In this document: positions 8,377 to 11,828 of the stretch, in pieces | Position numbering within the stretch: the stretch's first letter is position 1 | Layout: each line of letters opens with the position of its first letter | Source of the DNA: an uncultured Anaerolineales bacterium | Lineage (GTDB): Bacteria; Chloroflexota; Anaerolineae; Anaerolineales; Villigracilaceae | Assembly: GCA_937928015.1 (NCBI GenBank) | Contig: CALFXA010000014.1 | Span: 1-11,828 of the forward strand | Length of the DNA: 11,828 nucleotides | Direction: 5' to 3' | Position numbers and translations under genes: made by a program | The notes under the pieces: model-generated | Told to the model about the DNA's origin: nothing | Seen by the model: the letters and a program-made list of their open reading frames with translations, nothing else | The model's database searches: none

Positions 8377-8382
8377 AAGGAG
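8377..8382 (+). promoter_or_regulatory. Shine-Dalgarno of cellobiose phosphorylase
   Basis: AAGGAG ends 8 bases before the ATG at 8391 and supports that start. A TTG at 8385, two codons upstream and in frame, is too close to the site. The MxYGYFDD beginning shared with the downstream paralog also fixes 8391. Confidence 0.7.
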
Positions 8383-8390
8383 TTTTGATT

Positions 8391-10868
8391 ATGCGTTACG
8401 GTTATTTCGACGATGTCAACCGCGAGTACGTCATCACGCGGCCCGACACCCCCCTGCCCTGGATCAACTACCTCGGCAGCGAGAATTACTTCGGCCTGAT
8501 CTCCAACACGGCGGGCGGATATTCCTTCTACAAGGACGCCCGCCTGCGACGGCTGACCCGCTTCCGCTACAACAACGCCCCGCTTGACATGGGCGGACGC
8601 TACATCTACCTGCGGGACAACGCCGCCGAGAAGCCCACCTTCTGGTCTCCCACCTGGATGCCCACCCGTCATCCCCTGGATTCGTACAAGTGTCAGCACG
8701 GCATGGGCTACACCATCATCAAATCCAAGCTGAACGGGATCGGGGCCGAGACGCGTTACTTCGTGCCCATCGGCGCCAACCTCGAAGTCTGGGACCTGAC
8801 CCTCACCAACCACGGCGCCCAGACGGCGGACCTGTCCGTGTTCTCGGCAGTCGAGTTCGCCCTGTGGGATGCCAACGACGATGCCACCAACTTCCAGCGC
8901 AACTACTCCATTGGGCAGGTGGAGATCTGGAAGGACCTTGGGACCATCATCCACAAGACGGAATACCGCGAACGCCGCGACCACTTCGCCTTCTTCGCCT
9001 GTTCCGAGCCACTGGCGGGCTACGACACCAGCCGCGACGCTTTCCTCGGCCCCTATCGGGGCTGGGATTCGCCCCAGGTGGCGGAGACAGGCCAATCGTC
9101 CGATTCGGAGGCGCATGGCTGGCAGCCGATTGGGGCACACCACGTCAAGGTCCAGTTGAAGCCCGGGGAGCAGAAGCGCATCCTCTTCGTGCTGGGTTAT
9201 CACGAGAACCCGAAGGACGCCAAGTTCGACCCGCCCGATTCGCAGAACGTCAACCGTCAGACCGTGCTGCCCATCATCCAGCGCTATCTCAAGGCCAGCG
9301 AGGTGGACGCGGCTTTCGGCAAGCTGCACAAGTATTGGGACGACCTGCTCGGCAAGCTGACGGTCAAGACCCCCGACGTCCACACCGACCGCATGGTCAA
9401 CATCTGGAACGCCTACCAAACCATGATCACGTTCAACATGAGCCGCTCGGCCTCGTATTTCGAGAGCGGAATCGGACGCGGCATGGGCTTCCGTGACTCG
9501 AACCAGGATCTGCTCGGTTTCGTGCACCTCATCCCCGAACGTGCCCGCGAACGCATCCTGGACCTGGCCGCCACCCAGCTTCCGACGGGCGGCGCCTACC
9601 ATCAATACCAGCCGCTAACCAAGCGCGGCAATAACGACGTCGGATCGGGCTTCAACGACGACCCGCACTGGCTGGTGCTGGCCGTGGCGGCCTACGTCAA
9701 GGAGACGGGTGACTGGGGCATCCTCGAAGAACCCGTGCCCTACGACAACCAGCCTGGCAGCGAGATGCCACTGTATGACCATTTGCAGCGCTGCATCCAA
9801 TACACACTCGAACGCCTTGGCCCGCACGGACTTCCGTTAATCGGCCGTGCGGACTGGAACGACTGCCTCAACCTGAACTGCTTCTCCGACACCCCGGGCC
9901 AGTCCTTCCAGACCACCACCAGCAAGGACGGCACGGTGGCCGAGAGCGTCTTCGTCGCGGGCCTGTTCGTGCTTTCCGCGAAGGAGATGGCGGGGTTGAG
10001 TGAAAAGTTCGGCGCGGAAAGCCGCACGGATTTCGGATCATTTACGCCCACCTTCTACCTGGAAAAAGCCGCCGAGATGGAAGCTGTCATCTGGCAGCAT
10101 GGCTGGGACGGGGAATGGTTCCGCCGCGCGTACGATGATTTCGGTCACGTGCTGGGGTCGAAGGAGAACGAGGAAGGTCAGATTTTCATCGAGCCGCAGG
10201 GTATCTGTGTGATGGCCGACCTGGGCCTGGCGGATGGGCGCGCCGAGAAGGCGCTCGACTCGGTCGAGGAATATCTGGCCACACCGCACGGCATCGTGCT
10301 GCACCAACCCGCCTTCACCCGCTACTACCTGCATCTGGGCGAAATCTCGTCCTACCCGCAGGGCTATAAGGAGAACGCGGGCATCTTCTGCCACACCAAC
10401 CCGTGGATCATGGTGGCCGAGGCCAAGTTGGGGCACGGTGACCAGGCCTACGATTATTACCTGCGCATCAACCCGTCGGCACGTGAGGATTTAAGCGAGG
10501 TGCATCGCTGTGAGCCGTATGTTTATGCGCAAATGATCGCAGGCAAGGATGCGCCCACCCACGGCGAGGCCAAGAACTCCTGGCTTTCGGGCACGGCCGC
10601 CTGGAACTACGTGGCCATCTCGCAGTGGATCCTCGGCATCCGCCCCACCTACGATGGCCTGCGCGTTGCGCCAGTCCTCCCGTCGGCGTGGACGGGCTTC
10701 GAGGCGGAACGCGTCTATCGCGGCGTGCGCTACTTCCTCAAGGTCGAGCGCGCAGGTGCGGGCAATGGAGTCCAGCTTGAGGTCGAGGGTCGGCCCGTGG
10801 CAGGGAACGTCATCCCGCTGCCCGCCGAAGGGACACAGGAAGTCCATGTGACCGTCAAGGTGTCGTGA
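8391..10868 (+). CDS. cbp: Cellobiose phosphorylase, glycoside hydrolase family 94 (EC 2.4.1.20)
   Basis: This enzyme reversibly splits cellobiose with inorganic phosphate into alpha-glucose 1-phosphate and glucose, saving one ATP relative to hydrolysis plus kinase. The 825-residue protein closely follows the recalled Cellulomonas/Cellvibrio gilvus cellobiose phosphorylase along its whole length: MRYGYFDD at the start, HKTEYRERRDH at 188-198, GIGRGMGFRDSNQDLLGF at 360-377, YHQYQPLTKRGNND at 403-416, and IGRADWNDCLNLNCFS at 484-499. Asp491 in WND is the predicted general acid. YKENAGIFCHTNPW (659-672, His668) and SGTAAWN (733-739, Thr735) form the probable phosphate-binding region. The N-terminal beta-sandwich (about 1-300) precedes the (alpha/alpha)6 barrel. 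No signal peptide is seen, so it is cytoplasmic. It begins 92 bases after the GH3 gene and overlaps the second GH94 gene by one base. The length excludes cellodextrin phosphorylase (about 980 residues). This is the most secure specificity call in the window. Confidence 0.95.
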   Translation: MRYGYFDDVNREYVITRPDTPLPWINYLGSENYFGLISNTAGGYSFYKDARLRRLTRFRYNNAPLDMGGRYIYLRDNAAEKPTFWSPTWMPTRHPLDSYKCQHGMGYTIIKSKLNGIGAETRYFVPIGANLEVWDLTLTNHGAQTADLSVFSAVEFALWDANDDATNFQRNYSIGQVEIWKDLGTIIHKTEYRERRDHFAFFACSEPLAGYDTSRDAFLGPYRGWDSPQVAETGQSSDSEAHGWQPIGAHHVKVQLKPGEQKRILFVLGYHENPKDAKFDPPDSQNVNRQTVLPIIQRYLKASEVDAAFGKLHKYWDDLLGKLTVKTPDVHTDRMVNIWNAYQTMITFNMSRSASYFESGIGRGMGFRDSNQDLLGFVHLIPERARERILDLAATQLPTGGAYHQYQPLTKRGNNDVGSGFNDDPHWLVLAVAAYVKETGDWGILEEPVPYDNQPGSEMPLYDHLQRCIQYTLERLGPHGLPLIGRADWNDCLNLNCFSDTPGQSFQTTTSKDGTVAESVFVAGLFVLSAKEMAGLSEKFGAESRTDFGSFTPTFYLEKAAEMEAVIWQHGWDGEWFRRAYDDFGHVLGSKENEEGQIFIEPQGICVMADLGLADGRAEKALDSVEEYLATPHGIVLHQPAFTRYYLHLGEISSYPQGYKENAGIFCHTNPWIMVAEAKLGHGDQAYDYYLRINPSAREDLSEVHRCEPYVYAQMIAGKDAPTHGEAKNSWLSGTAAWNYVAISQWILGIRPTYDGLRVAPVLPSAWTGFEAERVYRGVRYFLKVERAGAGNGVQLEVEGRPVAGNVIPLPAEGTQEVHVTVKVS
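10857..10862 (+). promoter_or_regulatory. Shine-Dalgarno of the second GH94 gene, inside cbp
   Basis: AAGGTG ends 5 bases before the ATG at 10868, within the last codons of the cellobiose phosphorylase gene. Stop and start overlap as TGATG (10866-10870), which indicates coupled translation of the two phosphorylases. Confidence 0.55.
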
Positions 10869-11803
10869 TGCAATACGGATATTTCGACGACAACGCAAAA
10901 GAATATGTCATCACCCGCCCCGACACCCCGCAGTCGTGGAGCAACTACCTCGGCTCGACCGAGTACGGAGCCGTCATCACCAACAACGCCGGCGGCTACG
11001 GATTTTATCAATCGGGTGCGCGCGGACGTTTCCTGCGCCTGCGTTTCAACAACGTGCCGCTCGACCAGCCTGGTCGCTACTTTTACCTGCGCGACAACGC
11101 CAGCGGCGACTACTGGTCGGCTTCGTGGCAGCCCGTGGGCAAGCCGCTCGACCAGTACCAGACCACCTGTCGGCACGGGACGGCATACACGGTCATCAGT
11201 TCGCGCTACGCAGGCATCGCCAGTGAAGCCACCTACTTCGTCCCGCTCGGACAGAACTTCGAGTACTGGCGGCTGAAAATCACCAACGAGAGCGACGGTC
11301 CGCGCGAGATTTCGGCTTTCTCGTTCTGCGAGTTCACCAATCAGTGGAACACCCAGCAGGACCAGGTCAACCTGCAATACTCACTCTTCATCGTGCGCGG
11401 CGAGTTGACCAGCGACAAACTGCTGCGCGTCGCCATCCACGACAACCTCACGCCCGACGGCGACGCCGTCCGCGAACAGGACCTTGCCATGATTACGTGG
11501 ATGGGACTGGTCGGCGCGGACATCGCGGGATTCGACACCAGCCGCGAAGCCTTCCTCGGACCGTATCGCAGCTACCACAACCCGTTGACCGTTGAGTTGG
11601 GTCGCTGTACCGACAGCAAAGCCTACGGCGACAACGCCTGCGGCACGCTGCAAGCGAATCTCAGCCTTCAGCCTGGTGAAAGCCGCGAGGTGTTGATCCT
11701 GCTCGGCATCGGCGATGCGCGCACGGTCGGCAAGCGGACCTTTGCCGAATTCGGTTCGCTGGCTCGCGCCGACCTCGAACTGCAAAAGCTCAAGGACAAC
11801 TGG
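10868..11803 (+). CDS. Second GH94 phosphorylase, chitobiose/cellobionate phosphorylase-like, 3' partial
   Basis: This open frame runs off the window; 312 genuine codons are present before adapter sequence begins. It is a paralog of the preceding cellobiose phosphorylase: 49 of the first 80 residues are identical without gaps, including MxYGYFDD, EYVITRPDTP (12-21), NYLGS (26-30) and YLRDNA (73-78), and GFDTSREAFLGPYR recurs at 221-234. It lacks the cellobiose phosphorylase segments DDATNFQRN and HKTEYRERRDH. Instead it has NPLTVELGRC (238-247) and the ACGTLQANLSLQPGES stretch (257-272), which resemble the recalled Vibrio chitobiose phosphorylase and cellobionate phosphorylase group. Only the N-terminal beta-sandwich and the first linker helix are seen; the catalytic Asp and acceptor-site residues lie beyond the end, so the substrate cannot be assigned. 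Likely choices are chitobiose, cellobionate or another beta-linked disaccharide. It overlaps the upstream gene by one base (TGATG), so the two are probably co-translated. Confidence 0.88.
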
Positions 11804-11828
11804 AGATCGGAAGAGCGTCGTGTAGGGA
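11804..11828 (+). other. Illumina adapter read-through (sequencing artefact)
   Basis: The last 25 bases begin AGATCGGAAGAGCGTCGTGT and continue in exact agreement with the Illumina TruSeq universal adapter as it appears in read 2. The second GH94 frame continues across the join, but the eight codons read there (RSEERRVG) are not biological. Genuine sequence ends at about 11803, after the Trp codon of LKDNW. Confidence 0.95.

Noticed and set aside
7359..8378. Plus-strand frame of 339 codons overlapping the end of the GH3 gene
   Set aside because: The Arg-rich, low-complexity product is a frame shadow; the GH3 frame there is clearly conserved.
8364..8378. Four-codon reading frame (M-N-Y-E) as a real leader peptide
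   Set aside because: The only strong ribosome site above it is 15 bases away within a hairpin loop, and so short a frame is easily a chance event; kept only as part of the hairpin observation.
8385..8390. TTG start two codons upstream of cellobiose phosphorylase
   Set aside because: It would sit 2 bases from the ribosome site, and both the paralog and known family members begin at the MxYGYFDD methionine.
7884..9605. Long minus-strand open frame of 573 codons, and another of 437 codons at 6937-8250
   Set aside because: They lie antisense to well-recognised GH3 and GH94 genes, span the gap between them, have His/Gly/Val-rich composition typical of mirror frames in GC-rich DNA, and show no known domain.
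10868..11803. Second GH94 gene as cellodextrin phosphorylase
   Set aside because: Its N terminus starts directly with the MQYGYFDD pattern of the shorter disaccharide phosphorylases and lacks the long N-terminal region of cellodextrin phosphorylases.
1..11828. CRISPR arrays, tRNAs, insertion sequences, toxin or defence genes
   Set aside because: No repeat-spacer pattern, transposase motif, terminal repeat or RNA gene was seen; essentially all DNA is accounted for by the transporter and enzyme genes.

Overview
The window is a GC-rich (about 60 % by eye), densely coding piece of bacterial DNA in which every real gene lies on the + strand. It holds two consecutive gene blocks for the uptake and intracellular breakdown of beta-linked oligosaccharides. 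No rRNA, tRNA, CRISPR, insertion sequence or regulator gene is present, and no gap between genes exceeds 100 bases. The lineage cannot be fixed from the sequence. Opp/Dpp-type sugar transporters next to GH2, GH3 and GH94 enzymes fit plant-polysaccharide fermenters such as Chloroflexota (Anaerolineae) or Thermotogota; this is an inference from gene content only. The last 25 bases match an Illumina adapter, so the window is probably the end of a short-read assembly contig.

Block 1 (1-3399) is most of an ABC importer of the oligopeptide/dipeptide (Opp/Dpp) family: the C-terminal end of a first permease (DppB-like), a complete second permease (DppC-like) with an unusually long extracytoplasmic insertion, and two ATPases (DppD-like and DppF-like). 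Junctions are 10-12 bases apart or overlapping, and two of them have the Shine-Dalgarno sequence fused to the upstream TAG stop. The solute-binding protein is not in the window and probably lies upstream. A strong intrinsic terminator at 3429-3464 closes this block.

Block 2 (3493-end) encodes four carbohydrate-active enzymes: a GH2 beta-mannosidase, a GH3 beta-glucosidase-type enzyme with a Met-rich tail, a GH94 cellobiose phosphorylase, and the N-terminal 312 residues of a second GH94 phosphorylase that overlaps the first by one base. None has a recognisable signal peptide, so all are probably cytoplasmic.

A coherent reading is that oligosaccharides enter through the Opp-type importer, the beta-mannosidase and GH3 enzyme trim non-reducing ends, and the phosphorylases split disaccharides with phosphate to give sugar 1-phosphate and save ATP. 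Having beta-mannosidase beside cellobiose phosphorylase suggests mixed Glc/Man beta-1,4-oligosaccharides, as from glucomannan. The individual families are known. The points worth a second look are the combination, the divergent second GH94, the permease insertion, and a 13-bp hairpin with AGGAGGG in its loop just upstream of the cellobiose phosphorylase gene.
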